DNA of 64,000 nucleotides, from assembly GCA_965262175.1 (NCBI GenBank), contig CBDHES010000002.1, positions 1 to 64,000 of the forward strand, in the 5' to 3' direction. Positions 1 to 9,487 of the stretch are shown here, one piece after another. How positions within the stretch are numbered: the stretch's first letter is position 1; every line of letters begins with the position of its first letter. The DNA comes from CADEDH01 sp965262175. GTDB taxonomy: Bacteria > Actinomycetota > Acidimicrobiia > Acidimicrobiales > SZUA-35. A program made the position numbers and the translations under genes. The notes below the pieces were generated by a model, which saw nothing but the letters and a program-made list of their open reading frames with translations, was not told the origin of the DNA and did no database searches.

Positions 1-436
1 TCCTGGCGTACCACGACCACATCGGGGTGGCTCGCAGCGCCGTGCCGGCCAGGAGTCGAACCACATGGCTGATGACGCTGTAGCGGGCCCAGTCGAGCAG
101 CGGTCGGTCCAGGTCGGCGATCACCATGGTCAGGTCGGGCCGGGGTCGCCACCCCAGCGCTCGACAGGTGAGGGCCGAGAGCACCATGAGGAGGTGGGCG
201 AAGATCAGGTAGGCGGGAACCGTGGCCGCACCGAGCAGGACGCCCCGCACCCACCACGGCGAGACCCGCCAGTCGAGGTGCCACTGGTAGAAGACCGCCG
301 CCGGTACGAGGGCGAAGGCCAGCAGCAGGCTCTGCACCACGAAGACGGACACGACCCCCCAGGTGAGGCGGAGCAGCGCCCGTCTCCCCCATGGTCGGTG
401 GCGGTGGCCACGCCCCGGAGCCAGGTCATCGGTCAC
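1..436 (-). CDS. Integral membrane protein, partial (continues beyond the left edge)
   Basis: An open minus-strand frame runs from a GTG at 436 to the window edge without a stop, about 145 residues. It starts MTDDLAPGRG, followed by an Arg/His-rich stretch, then two hydrophobic segments (WGVVSVFVVQSLLLAFALVP and a GVLLGAATVPAYLIFAHLLMV-type helix) and a soluble part ending ..LLAGTALRATPMWSWYAR. A phrase of this kind precedes left-handed beta-helix acyltransferase domains in some membrane-anchored enzymes, for example the Pls/PosA C-terminal region, so such a domain may follow outside the window; this is a guess. A GGGAGGG lies 12 nt before the GTG, longer than ideal. It diverges from the lipoprotein gene at 597. 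Confidence 0.6.
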   Translation of the reverse strand, partial: MTDDLAPGRGHRHRPWGRRALLRLTWGVVSVFVVQSLLLAFALVPAAVFYQWHLDWRVSPWWVRGVLLGAATVPAYLIFAHLLMVLSALTCRALGWRPRPDLTMVIADLDRPLLDWARYSVISHVVRLLAGTALRATPMWSWYAR

Positions 437-596
437 ACCCTGACGATCGTCCCTCCCGATGTCGGCGGGCAGGGTCGAAGGTCCCCGCCGGCCGGAGACA
501 CGACCCGACGATGGCGAGGGGCGGGGCCGGGCCGGGGGCGGGGGATGTGACCTCCGACCCTTCACCGAGATCGGGCGCCGGCGCACCGTGGGTGGT

Positions 597-1463
597 ATGA
601 GCCCCATGTTGCGCACGGTCGTCACTGCTGTCCACGTCGGCGGCTGCCGGGCCCAGGCCATTGCGGTCGTCGCGCCGGTGCTCGCCGCCGTCCTCCTCGT
701 CACCGGGTGTGCCGCCGACGACACCGACACCGCTGCCCCGACGTCATCGACCACCGCCGTCGCCACGTCTCCCCCGCCGTCCTCGACGAACGGTGACGAG
801 GTCACGACGTCGAGCGTCGGAGGGACGACACCATCGACGGTGTCGTCGAGCGGCACCACCGGCTCGACGTCCGTCCCGACCCTGCCTGGCGAGCCGTTCG
901 AGGGGTTCGCCGAGGCCGGTGACCGGCTGATCGTCGTCGGCGTCGCCCACGACGACTCCCTGAACGTCCGCGTCGGCCCGGGGACCGGGTACCCGGTGGC
1001 GGCGACGTTGGCTCCGACGGCGACCGGCGTCGTGGCCACCGGCGACGCCCGACTCCTCGACCAGTCGTTGTGGTACGGCGTGACCGTGGCCGGGGAGGAC
1101 GGATGGGCGAACGCCGCCTACCTCGCGTTCGAGGGGGGCGTCGACGATGTGACCTCCGAGATCGTGGCGAGTCTGGGGGAGATCCCGACGGCAGAGACGA
1201 TGCTCGACCTCGGCCTGCTCGTGGCCGAGGATCGGTCGGCGACCGACGTGGAGTCCCGCGTGGTGGTGGTCGTCGGCCCGACCGTCGGTGATCTCGGCGA
1301 GGTCACCTACGACGTCATCGGGTTGGCCGACGATTCGCTGTACGGCGTTCGTCTCCACGTCTTCGGCCAGCCGCTCCCGGGCGGGGAGGGGTTCGGTCTC
1401 GGCTCGGTCGAACAGACCCTGTTGTGCGGCCGGGGCGCCGACCCGTCGGGCCGATGCGTATGA
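597..1463 (+). CDS. Secreted lipoprotein with a bacterial SH3 domain
   Basis: 288 residues. The start MSPMLRTVV gives a signal peptide whose hydrophobic core ends at a lipobox (LVTGC), so the mature protein should be lipid-anchored on the outer face of the membrane. A Ser/Thr/Pro-rich linker follows (about residues 40-95). Next comes an SH3b-like domain with the diagnostic phrase SLNVRVGPGTGYPV and, later, DGWANAAYLAF, as in proteins that bind cell-wall peptides. The last ~110 residues match no family I recognise. In-frame starts further upstream exist, but they would place a charged, Gly/Arg-rich stretch before the signal peptide. No partner is evident; the neighbours are divergent (left) and convergent (right). 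Confidence 0.8.
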   Translation: MSPMLRTVVTAVHVGGCRAQAIAVVAPVLAAVLLVTGCAADDTDTAAPTSSTTAVATSPPPSSTNGDEVTTSSVGGTTPSTVSSSGTTGSTSVPTLPGEPFEGFAEAGDRLIVVGVAHDDSLNVRVGPGTGYPVAATLAPTATGVVATGDARLLDQSLWYGVTVAGEDGWANAAYLAFEGGVDDVTSEIVASLGEIPTAETMLDLGLLVAEDRSATDVESRVVVVVGPTVGDLGEVTYDVIGLADDSLYGVRLHVFGQPLPGGEGFGLGSVEQTLLCGRGADPSGRCV

Positions 1464-1503
1464 GCACCGCCGTGAGGTCGAGCGGCTGATCAGGCTCGGC
1501 GCT

Positions 1504-2761
1504 TCATCTCCCCGTGATCCCCGTTGGATCCCGCCGCTGGTGGTGGTGGAGACCTTCCACCGCCGCTCGGGCCACTCGGGCCACGACCGGTGAGGTGCGA
1601 TGAGCGGCCGCCACGGCGGTCAACCAGGCCGCCTCCTCCTCGATCGTCGAACCGCCCCCGATCAGCAGCGTGCCCGCCCTCGAGCCACCGGCGGCCCCCG
1701 CTCGCCTGGCGGCGATGGCGACGTGGAGCAGGGCCGCCTCGACGACCACGTCGTGATCATCGCCAGGGGGCACGAGCCTGGTCACGGTCGCTGCGGCCTC
1801 GGCCGGCACCGACGAGCGGAGGACGAGGTACGCATCTCGGATCTCGACGATTCGCCGGTAGAGCCGGCGGTCGATGTCGAGCAACCCGGTGGGATCCAGC
1901 CGATCCCCCGACGATCCGGGGAGCACGACATCGGGCACCGACCGGACCAGTTCGGTCCACAACCGACGCAACCTGCGATGAGCCTGCCGGGCCCGCCACC
2001 GTCGTGCCAAACCCGGCAGGTACCGGTCGGTCAGGATCGACACGACGGTGACACTCGCCGCAACGACGACCGCCAGGAAGGAGACGAGCACCTGGGCCTC
2101 GCCGTAGAGGCGAGCCGAGAGGCCATCGCCGTACGCGTGGATACCGACCTCGACGAGATTGCTCGCTACCTGGACGAGCCCCAGGACCTGGCCGACCTGG
2201 AGGAGGCGGAGGCTGGCCCGAATCGACGGTCGCGCCGTGCGGGGATCGGATCTGCTGGGATCGGCGGAGGGCGTCGAGCAGGCCGGCGGCCAGGGTCAGG
2301 AGGTAGACGTGGCGATAAACGAAGAAGGACCAACCTCCGTAGAAGATCATGTCGCTGACCGTCTCGACCTCGATCGGATCCACGAAGAACAACCCGACGA
2401 GGGCCGCTCCGGCACCCTGGGCCAGCCAGCGACCCCGGCGGCGGGCCACGGCCCGGACCGCAGGATCGGTCTCGGCCGACACGAGGAACTCCCGAAGAAA
2501 GAACACGGCGGCCAGCGCCAGCAGGTCGCTCAGCAGTCGAGCGAGGTTGGGGATCCCGGCCGCAGCATCGAGCCCGTAGTAGATGGCCGGGATCGCCAAC
2601 GTCATCGACGCCGCCAAGGTCACCAGCATGAGCACGACCGCCGCCACGCCGGCGTCGAACCGGCGACCCGTCCACGCCGGCACCTTGGCGATGGCTGCCA
2701 CCCACACAAGGGCGACCGGTACCAGGCCCCAGGGGGTGGACACGATCCGCTCGAGGTCCAC
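1504..2761 (-). pseudogene. MAB_1171c-like integral membrane protein, frameshifted
   Basis: Two frames together encode one protein of about 415 residues. The N-terminal frame (from GTG 2761, VDLERIVSTPWG) holds five to six hydrophobic helices, with FVDPIEVETVSDMIFYGGWSFF late in that part. Near 2245-2290 the coding frame changes; the continuation reads ARPSIRASLRLLQVGQVLG, two more helices, then a cytoplasmic tail with RRLWTELVRSVPDVVLP and ends at 1504. The helix pattern and the tail are those of MAB_1171c-type membrane proteins. It lies 18 nt downstream of the ImmA-like gene and is the last gene of that run. One indel restores it, so sequencing error is likely. Its role is unknown; in other actinobacteria such proteins often sit beside HTH and ImmA genes (from memory). 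Confidence 0.7.
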
Positions 2762-2778
2762 GGACCAACGATCGCCGG

Positions 2779-3327
2779 CTACGACGGCCCGAACGGGTCG
2801 ACCCGCAGGTCGAGGGCCGGTCCGACCCGGCGGTCGGCCGCCGTGTCGGGGCATCGCTGGCGCCACCGGTTGCGGTCGGCCATCTGGCGGATCATCCCCG
2901 CCAACAGCTCGGCCTCGCGCTCCTCAGCGGTTCCGTAGGCCGTCCGGCGCGCCACGTCGAGCACCGCGTCGGGGTCGACTCCGCTGACGAGCTGCCCGAC
3001 GCCGTCGACGAGCTCGCCGACATCGTCGAGGGCGGCCCGCTCACCACCGAGGTGATCACAGAGGAGGTGTGCGAGCTCGTGGAGGATGATGTGGTCACGG
3101 TGGAGCTGGCTGGTCATCGAGTCGTACACCAGGTAGTCGGCGGCCGTCGTGGCCAGCCACACACCACTGGGGTCGGTCATCCCTGGAATGGCCAGCAGGT
3201 GGATCGGTCGCCGCCGCTGCTCGGCGACTCGACGGCAGAGCTCCTCAACGTCGAACGGGACCGGGAGCGGCAGCTCGTCGGCGAGCCGCCGGAGCCGGGC
3301 CGACACCGAGCGACGCCGCCAGGCCAT
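2779..3327 (-). CDS. ImmA/IrrE-family zinc metallopeptidase-like protein
   Basis: 182 residues with the zincin motif HELAHLLCDH (HExxH) at about residues 83-92, preceded by YDSMTSQLHRDHIILHE, and a downstream AEEREAELLAGMIRQ segment that can supply the third ligand. This is the layout of ImmA/IrrE proteases, which cleave or inactivate a partner HTH repressor in phages, ICEs and stress responses. The gene starts 13 nt after the EspR-like HTH gene stops and is followed 18 nt later by the MAB_1171c-like gene, so the HTH protein is the natural candidate substrate. That partnership is inferred from context. No membrane segment or signal peptide is visible, so it should be cytoplasmic. Confidence 0.8.
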   Translation of the reverse strand: MAWRRRSVSARLRRLADELPLPVPFDVEELCRRVAEQRRRPIHLLAIPGMTDPSGVWLATTAADYLVYDSMTSQLHRDHIILHELAHLLCDHLGGERAALDDVGELVDGVGQLVSGVDPDAVLDVARRTAYGTAEEREAELLAGMIRQMADRNRWRQRCPDTAADRRVGPALDLRVDPFGPS

Positions 3328-3340
3328 CCCCGCCGCCGGC

Positions 3341-3787
3341 CTAGCGCTCGCCCGCCGGGGAGGGGTCCAGCCCCTCCAGCACCCGGACCCGCTCGATCAC
3401 GTCGGCGATCGTGCGGAGGCTGTCGGCCGAGAGCCCAGCCGAACGGAGGGCGATTCGTCGGATCGAGGTGTCACGGATCGCTGTCAGCAACTCCAACTCG
3501 GCGTCGACTCGGGCCGCCGCCTCATCGTCGAGGAAGTACGCCGGAGAGACGCCGAAGAACGATGCGAGGGCCTCGATATGCGACTTGGTCGGGTTGTCTC
3601 GCAACCCCTTCCGCAGCTGCCAGACGTAGGTGCTGGAGATCGTCGGGCCTCCCATCTCGACCACGGCGGCCGAGACCTCTGCCGACGAGTACTCCCGCCC
3701 GGGCTCTGGACGGACGACCTGGAACAACCGATCGAGCTTCGCCGCCAGCGTCAGCTGGCTCCCGGCCTCACCCGGCTCTCCGCTCAC
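3341..3787 (-). CDS. EspR-like XRE-family HTH DNA-binding protein
   Basis: 148 residues. The N-terminal half (KLDRLFQVV, then SSAEVSAAVVEMGGPTISSTYVWQLRKG, then NPTKSHIEALASFFGV) and the C-terminal helical region (LLTAIRDTSIRRIALRSAGLSA..IERVRVLEGLD) follow the architecture of mycobacterial EspR, a nucleoid-associated regulator that dimerises through its C-terminal helices. DNA recognition would be by the helix around TYVWQLRKGLRDNP. The gene begins 22 nt downstream of the kinase/propeller gene and is followed by the ImmA-like gene, whose product is a plausible protease for it. Target genes cannot be read from the window; autoregulation of this run is likely but unproven. Confidence 0.82.
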   Translation of the reverse strand: MSGEPGEAGSQLTLAAKLDRLFQVVRPEPGREYSSAEVSAAVVEMGGPTISSTYVWQLRKGLRDNPTKSHIEALASFFGVSPAYFLDDEAAARVDAELELLTAIRDTSIRRIALRSAGLSADSLRTIADVIERVRVLEGLDPSPAGER

Positions 3788-3808
3788 CGATTCACCTCAC
3801 CAGACCGC

Positions 3809-6800
3809 TCACGAAGCGCTCGGGTCCCACACCTGGATCTCGCCGTTGAGGCCACCGGACGCTACCCGCCCGTCGTCGAGAAGAAGCAGCGACACGACCC
3901 ACACCTCATCATCGGGGTGAGCGATGCGATGACCGCGGTAGACGTCCCGCGGACCGTCCAGATCGTCGGGGTACCACAAGTTGACGGTACCACCGACGGT
4001 GCCGCTGGCCACCCGCCCATCGGGGAGCACCGCCAGGCTCAGCGCACCGAAGGACTGCTCGTACACGATCGGCTCAGCATCGGGGCGGCTGGGATCCCAG
4101 ACGTGGATGTCGCTGGCTCGGCCGCCCGATACGACCCGCCCGTCGGACAGGTGGCTGATGTGCCACACCGCATCCTGTGGCGGTGGATCACCGGATCAGC
4201 CAAGGGGTCGTCGAGATCCCAGATCCTGGCCGTTCCGTCCAGCGCGCCGCTGGCGACCCGGTTGCCTGGCAGGGCCAGCAGGTCCATCACCTGGTCGTCG
4301 TGGCCGGTGAGGATCACCGGCTCCGCCGAGAGGTCGTCCGAGTGGTCGGATGTGGATGTCGTTGCCCGAGGTGTGGATCAGTCGGCCATCCAGTTCGATC
4401 AAGGCGCTCAGCGGACCCGTGGCTTCGATCGCCTCCCGAGGACCACCCGGATCGTCCGGGTTCCAAACGTAGATCGTCCCGGCGGCGGAGCCCGAGGCGA
4501 TCCGGCCGTCGGCCAGGGCGACGATACCGGCGATGGCGACGTCGTCGGCGGCGGCGTCCCGGTGGGCGTCGAACTCGACGGCGTCGACGGCCTCGCCGGT
4601 CGGCCCGTCGGGCCTCCACACCCCTGACCGTCCCGTCGCCCGAGCCCGAGACCACCCGGCCGTCGGCCAGGCGGGCCAGGCTCCAGATGGGCTCACCGGT
4701 CGGGTGCCCGGCGAACACGACATCCGGTTCGTCGATCCCGCTCGGCCCGCCACCGGGCACGATCCGCTCGGGCAGGCGGTCGGGGTCCCAGATCTGGAGG
4801 GTGCGGGCTCCAGCGCTGGCGACACGGCCATCGGGCAGCCCAACGATCCCGCTGACGAGAAGGTCGTGCCCGGGGAAGCCGATCGGATCCGCCGCCGGAT
4901 TCTCGGGATCGACCACCATGATCGTCCCGCTTCCCACACTGAACGCGACCCGCCCGTCGGCGAGCGCCGCCAGCTGAAAAGAGTCCTCGTCGCGGCGGCT
5001 CAGCTCGACCGGCTCCACACCCGTCGGGTCGACGTCGGGGTCCCCGATGTCCCACAGGTGGACGACGCCGCCCAGGGAGGCGGTCACCAACCGGCCGTCG
5101 GGGAGGATGTCGGCGGCGGTCAGGATGAACTCAGCCGACTCGTAGGAGTAGAGCAGCTTCTCACCCCGGTCCCCGACGACGTCAGAGGTGACGAGGCCGT
5201 CGGGCGTGTCGACGACCAACCGGCCATCCTCGTAGACCGCCAGCACCGAGCCAACGAATGCGAAGCCGGCGTTCTTCACGCCGGCTTCGGGAGGTCGGGA
5301 TCCCAGACGAAGCCCCCGCCAGACTCCACGAGGAGCTCGCCATCGGGCAGTGCCACCAGCCCTTCGATGGGGAACTCGAACGGCAACTCGATCGGATCGA
5401 TCGTCGGGTCGGCGAGGTCCCAGATGAAAACCATGTGGCCGGGTTCGCCGATCGTCGTGGCCGCCGCCAGGTACCCACCGCCCAGGCCCGTGACATGGCC
5501 CAATCCGGCCGGGGCCCGGAACGACACCGGGGTCTGGTTCGGGGCTGCCGGATCCCGTACCACGACCAGGCCCTCGCCGTCGACGCTGACCAGGCGACCA
5601 TCGTCGAGCAGAGCGATGCTCTCGATCCTGACGTCGTGGTCGTCGTACACCTCGATCGGCACGGCCTCGGCCGCCGCCTCGTCGGACGGCGCACCGCCGG
5701 CTGCGGAGCCGTCCGCGTCGTCGCCGCTGGCCAGGTCGGGGCCGGCGGCGGCATCGAGCGAGTCGGGCCCCTCGGTCGTCGCGTCGTCGTCGAACGAACC
5801 CGACACCAGCAGCGCCGTCGCCGTCAGGGCCAGCCCGATCGCCCCGGCGACCGCCGCCATCAGGATCATCCGCCGGCCCCTGCGGCCGGCGGTTTCGTCG
5901 GCCGCAGGCCGAACGCTCGGACCGGGGCGGCCGGGCGATCCCGCCCCGGTCGGGTGGGCGACGGCGACCGTGGTGTCGAGCGCCGTCGGCCCGGCGTCGG
6001 GGGCGTCGCCGACCACGCCCTCCACCGTGGACTCGAGGACCTCCGCCAGAGCCCGGGCCGACCCCGGGCGATCACCCGGATCCTTGGCCAGGGCGTTGGC
6101 CATGATGGCGTCGTAGCGGGCGCCGAGGTTCAGCGACGGTACCGGTTGGTCGGCGATCCGGACGATGTTACGCCATCTGCGAGTCGGCCTCGGTGCCATC
6201 CGGGGCGAAGGGCGGGCGGCCCGCCACCAGGGTGAACAACGTCGAGGCCAACGAGTACACGTCGGAGCGTTCGTCGCGGCTGGCCGCCCCGCCGAGGAAG
6301 GTCTCGGGCGGTGCGTGGGCCATCGAGAAGGCCTGGGCCTCGGTGGCGGTGTGATCGACGGCGGCGGCGATGCCGAAGTCGGCCAGCTTGGGCACACCAT
6401 CGGCGGTGAGGAGGATGTTCTCCGGCTTCACGTCTCGGTGGAGCACGCCCCGTTCGTGGCCGAACGCCAGTGCCCGGGCGATGGGCACGATGTAACGGAC
6501 GGCCAGATCCCAGCTCAACGGACCGGAGCGACGGAGCTCGTCGGCCAAGGTCCCACCGTCGACGTACTCCATCACCAGGAACGGCTCACCGCTCGCGTTG
6601 TAGCCCGATCGGTAGGGGGTCACGACGTTGGGATGGCCGTCGAGGCGGCCCATGACCCGACGCTCCCGCTCGAAGCGCCGTCGCCCGTCCTCGTCGATGG
6701 TCCGCAGCACCTTGACCGCGACTCGCCGGCCGAAGTCTTCGTCTTCAGCGACATAGACCGTCCCGAATCCGCCCTGACCGAGGATCTGGGCCCCGCCCAG

Positions 6801-6860
6801 CCCGGGAATGCCGAGATCGACCGTCTGGTTCTGCCGTGCACCCACCATCCATCTCAGCAT
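3809..6860 (-). pseudogene. Transmembrane Ser/Thr protein kinase with 14 propeller blades, multiply frameshifted
   Basis: About 1,016 residues if five single-base shifts (near 6172, 5279, 4622, 4340 and 4175) are corrected. Order: kinase domain with GQGGFGTVY, VAVKVL, HRDVKPENILL and ADFGIA; a juxtamembrane linker; one membrane helix (MILMAAVAGAIGLALTATAL); then fourteen repeats of the form alpdGRvaSGs.dGtv.vWDp. Fourteen fits two seven-bladed beta-propellers outside the cell. All catalytic residues are present. At 4621-4624 one base too many in a C run explains a shift: with three, the protein reads DGTVRVWRPDG. The start may be ATG 6848 instead of 6860. A paralogous kinase lies at 49504. 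It heads the run with the HTH, ImmA-like and membrane genes, 21 nt from the next. Confidence 0.75.
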
Positions 6861-7040
6861 ACTGAGCAGTCACGATTATCAACTCAGATGAGGGCTTCCA
6901 GTTGCGGCAAACCTCGGGCTGCAGCCGCAGGACGCGGTGAAGCGATCGAGATCGGCGCGTCGGTGGCCGTCTCGACATGGCGGGGCGTCCAGCGCTGGTC
7001 GGCCTGATCCCCCGTCCGGTCGGCGTGATTCGATGGCCAG

Positions 7041-7571
7041 CTACGAAAGGTCGCAGGTAGCCGACGCCTCGGCGAAGACCTCGTCTTCCAGTGCAGCGGC
7101 TGCCTGCTGTTGCCCCGACAGCTCGAGCACCCGCAACTCCTTGTAGCGATCGACGTCGACGTTGTTCCCGACACAGTCGAGCTGCTCGGTCGATAGCGGC
7201 AGGTTGGCGAGGCTGACGGCGATGACCTCCGCGTCCTCCGCCCCACAACCGAAGGACGCCTCGACCACGCCCTCGGCATCATCGGGTGAGAACGGCTCAC
7301 CATTGCCGAAGAGGTCGTCGATGGTCAGTCCGTACCTGCTCTCGGCCCCCGACGCGCCGCCCATGGCGACAACCATCTTCTCGGCGACGCACCGGGTATC
7401 GATGCCGGCATCCTCCCAGGCGCTCCCGAAGAAGCCCTCCTCCGACACCATCGCTTCGACGAGGGCCGTGTCCTCCGCACTCAGATCGACCCCCGAGCCG
7501 TCCCCTCCTCCGCACGACGACACGACGACCATCCCGGCCACGATCAGTCTGCACAACCATCGACCATCCAT
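7041..7571 (-). CDS. Small secreted lipoprotein, conserved cysteine pattern
   Basis: 176 residues. The start ATG 7571 (MDGRWLCRLIV) has GGAGG five bases upstream and gives a signal peptide ending in the lipobox VVSSCGGG. The mature part is acidic, with cysteines at TRCVAEKM, EASFGCGAED, EQLDCVGNN and SATCDLS; four cysteines outside the lipobox would allow two disulfides. No known domain was recognised. It stands alone between the kinase gene and the monooxygenase gene, about 180 bp from the kinase start; that gap shows only a short CTCAG-CATA-CTGAG hairpin over the kinase start and nothing else I can name. Confidence 0.65.
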   Translation of the reverse strand: MDGRWLCRLIVAGMVVVSSCGGGDGSGVDLSAEDTALVEAMVSEEGFFGSAWEDAGIDTRCVAEKMVVAMGGASGAESRYGLTIDDLFGNGEPFSPDDAEGVVEASFGCGAEDAEVIAVSLANLPLSTEQLDCVGNNVDVDRYKELRVLELSGQQQAAAALEDEVFAEASATCDLS

Positions 7572-7672
7572 ACGAACCTCCACGGCGATGCCGGTCCAAG
7601 CGAGGTGTCTAGGGGAACCGCACGGAACGGTCAAGGCGGGCGCTCAGAGCAGGTACTCGTCGACGCCACCGG

Positions 7673-9324
7673 CTACTCGATCGTGATGCCGCCGTAGTCG
7701 TCGCCCGTGACCTGCTCCAGCTTGCGCCAGTAGCGGGGGCCGCCGCCGTTGTAGACGAAGTACCGGGTCTTGCCGTGCTCGTGGCCGTCGACGTTCGAGT
7801 TGTAGCCGGTGAACCAGCTCTTGGCGTTGCGCATCAGCATCATCGAGTACGTCTCCCGCATGTGCTCCGACCAGTCCTCCTGGGCGTCGGCGGTGGCCTC
7901 GAAGGAGGTGTGGCCGCCTTCGACGACGTGAGCGAGGAGGTCGGTGACCCAGTTGACGCTCGTCTCGATGCCCCGGGGGAAGTTCGACGAGGCCGAGCCG
8001 CTCTGGGGCCGGCCAGCATGACCAGGTTGGGGTAGCCGTGGATCATGAGACCGAAGAACGTCGAGGGACCGTCGGCCCAGGTGTCGGCCAGCTTCCGTCC
8101 GCCCGAGCCGCGGATGTCGATCCGGTCGTAGGCCCCGGTCATGGCGTCGAACCCGGTGGCCCAGACGATGATGTCGAGCTCCACGTCCTCGGCCGTGGTC
8201 CGGATCCCGGTCTCGGTGACCCGCTCGATGGGGGTCTCGCTCAGGTCGAGAAGGCGGACGTCGTCGCGGTTGTAGGTCTCGAAGTAGTTGGTCTCCAACG
8301 GGACCCGCTGCACACCGAACCCGTGGTCGGTGGGGATCAGCTTCTCGGCCAGCGCGGGATCGTCGACCCGTTCCCGGATCTTCTCGGCGATGAACGCCGA
8401 CAGCTCGGCGTTGGCCTCGGGGTCCATGAACGTCTCCCGGAAGTTGCCGAGCCAGATCCGAAGCCGGGCTTGGCGTAGAGCTCCTCCCAGATGGCCCGTC
8501 GTTCCTCGGCGGTGAAGGCGTCGAAGCCTCGCCGGTCGGGCTCGTGCTCGAACCCGCCCGGGGTCCGGCTGCACACCTCGAAGATCTCGTCGTAGCGGCG
8601 ACGGATATCGGCCATCTCCTCGTCGCCGATCGGGGCCGTTGTGCAGCGGAGCCGCCCAGTTCGGCCGACGCTGGAACACCGTCAGGTGCTCGGCCTGCTC
8701 GGCCACCACCGGGATGAGCTGGATGGCGGTTGCGCCGGTCCCGACGACGCCGACCCGCTTGCCGGTGAGGTCCACCGGTTCGTGGGGCCAGTAGTAGGTG
8801 TGCCACGACTGCCCCCGGAAGGTGTCGACGCCGGGGTAGCGGGGCGGCGTGGCGGCCGACAGGAGGCCGAGGGCGGTGATGAGGAACCGGGTGGTGAAGG
8901 ACCGGCCGTCCTCCAGCGTCACGGACCAGGTCTGGTCATCATCGTCGTAGTGGGCCGAGGTCACCACTGCGCCGAACTGCATGTGACGGCGCAGATCGAA
9001 CTTGTCGGCCACGAACGAGAGGTAGCGGAGGTTCTCGGGCTGGCTGGAGAAGCGCTCGGTCCAGTGCCACTCGTCCAGCACCTCCTGGGACCAGGAGTAC
9101 CCGTAGGTGTAGCTCTCGGAGTCGAACCGGCACCCGGGGTAGCGGTTCCAGTACCACGTGCCGCCGAGGTCGCCGCCGGCTTCCAGAACGGTGGCCCGGA
9201 GGCCGAGGTCGGCGAGCCGCTTGATCTGGTAGATCCCGGCCACGCCGGCCCCGATCACGATGACGTCGTAGTCGAGGTCGGTGTCGTCGGTCCGTCGACC
9301 GGGGTCGACGAGTTGGTCGGTCAT
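7673..9324 (-). pseudogene. Baeyer-Villiger-type FAD monooxygenase, frameshifted
   Basis: About 550 residues once three shifts (near 8640, 8460 and 8015) are corrected. Motifs in order: GAGVAGIYQIKRL (FAD-binding GxGxxG), GGTWYWNRYPG, the BVMO fingerprint FRGQSWHTYYW, GTGATAIQ (NADPH), then WATGFDAMTG and a C-terminal WRKLEQVTGDDYGG. These enzymes insert oxygen next to a ketone carbonyl using FAD, NADPH and O2. The start MTDQLVDPGR is preceded by an AGGAGA-like ribosome site (AGGAGACAGGCCC-ATG). All motif positions survive across the shifts, which argues for indel error rather than decay. A distinct intact member lies at 51905. The substrate cannot be told; the divergent exporter and downstream dioxygenase gene may be unrelated. 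Confidence 0.72.
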
Positions 9325-9487
9325 GGGCCTGTCTCCTGCGCTACTCCGAACGAGTCGGCTGGATTCGACCCTACGCCCGGTGGTCGATCGCGCTCGAATT
9401 CCCTGACGTTGCCCGGCTGCCCGACCCGGTCGATCCGAACGACCTGGTGCCGGGCTTTGGGGGTGCGCCGACGGTCGTCAGTAGGTT

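Noticed and set aside
65..550. Long plus-strand frame opposite the left-edge gene
   Set aside because: It is the shadow of the minus-strand membrane protein; its Gly/Arg/Pro-rich sequence has no domain.
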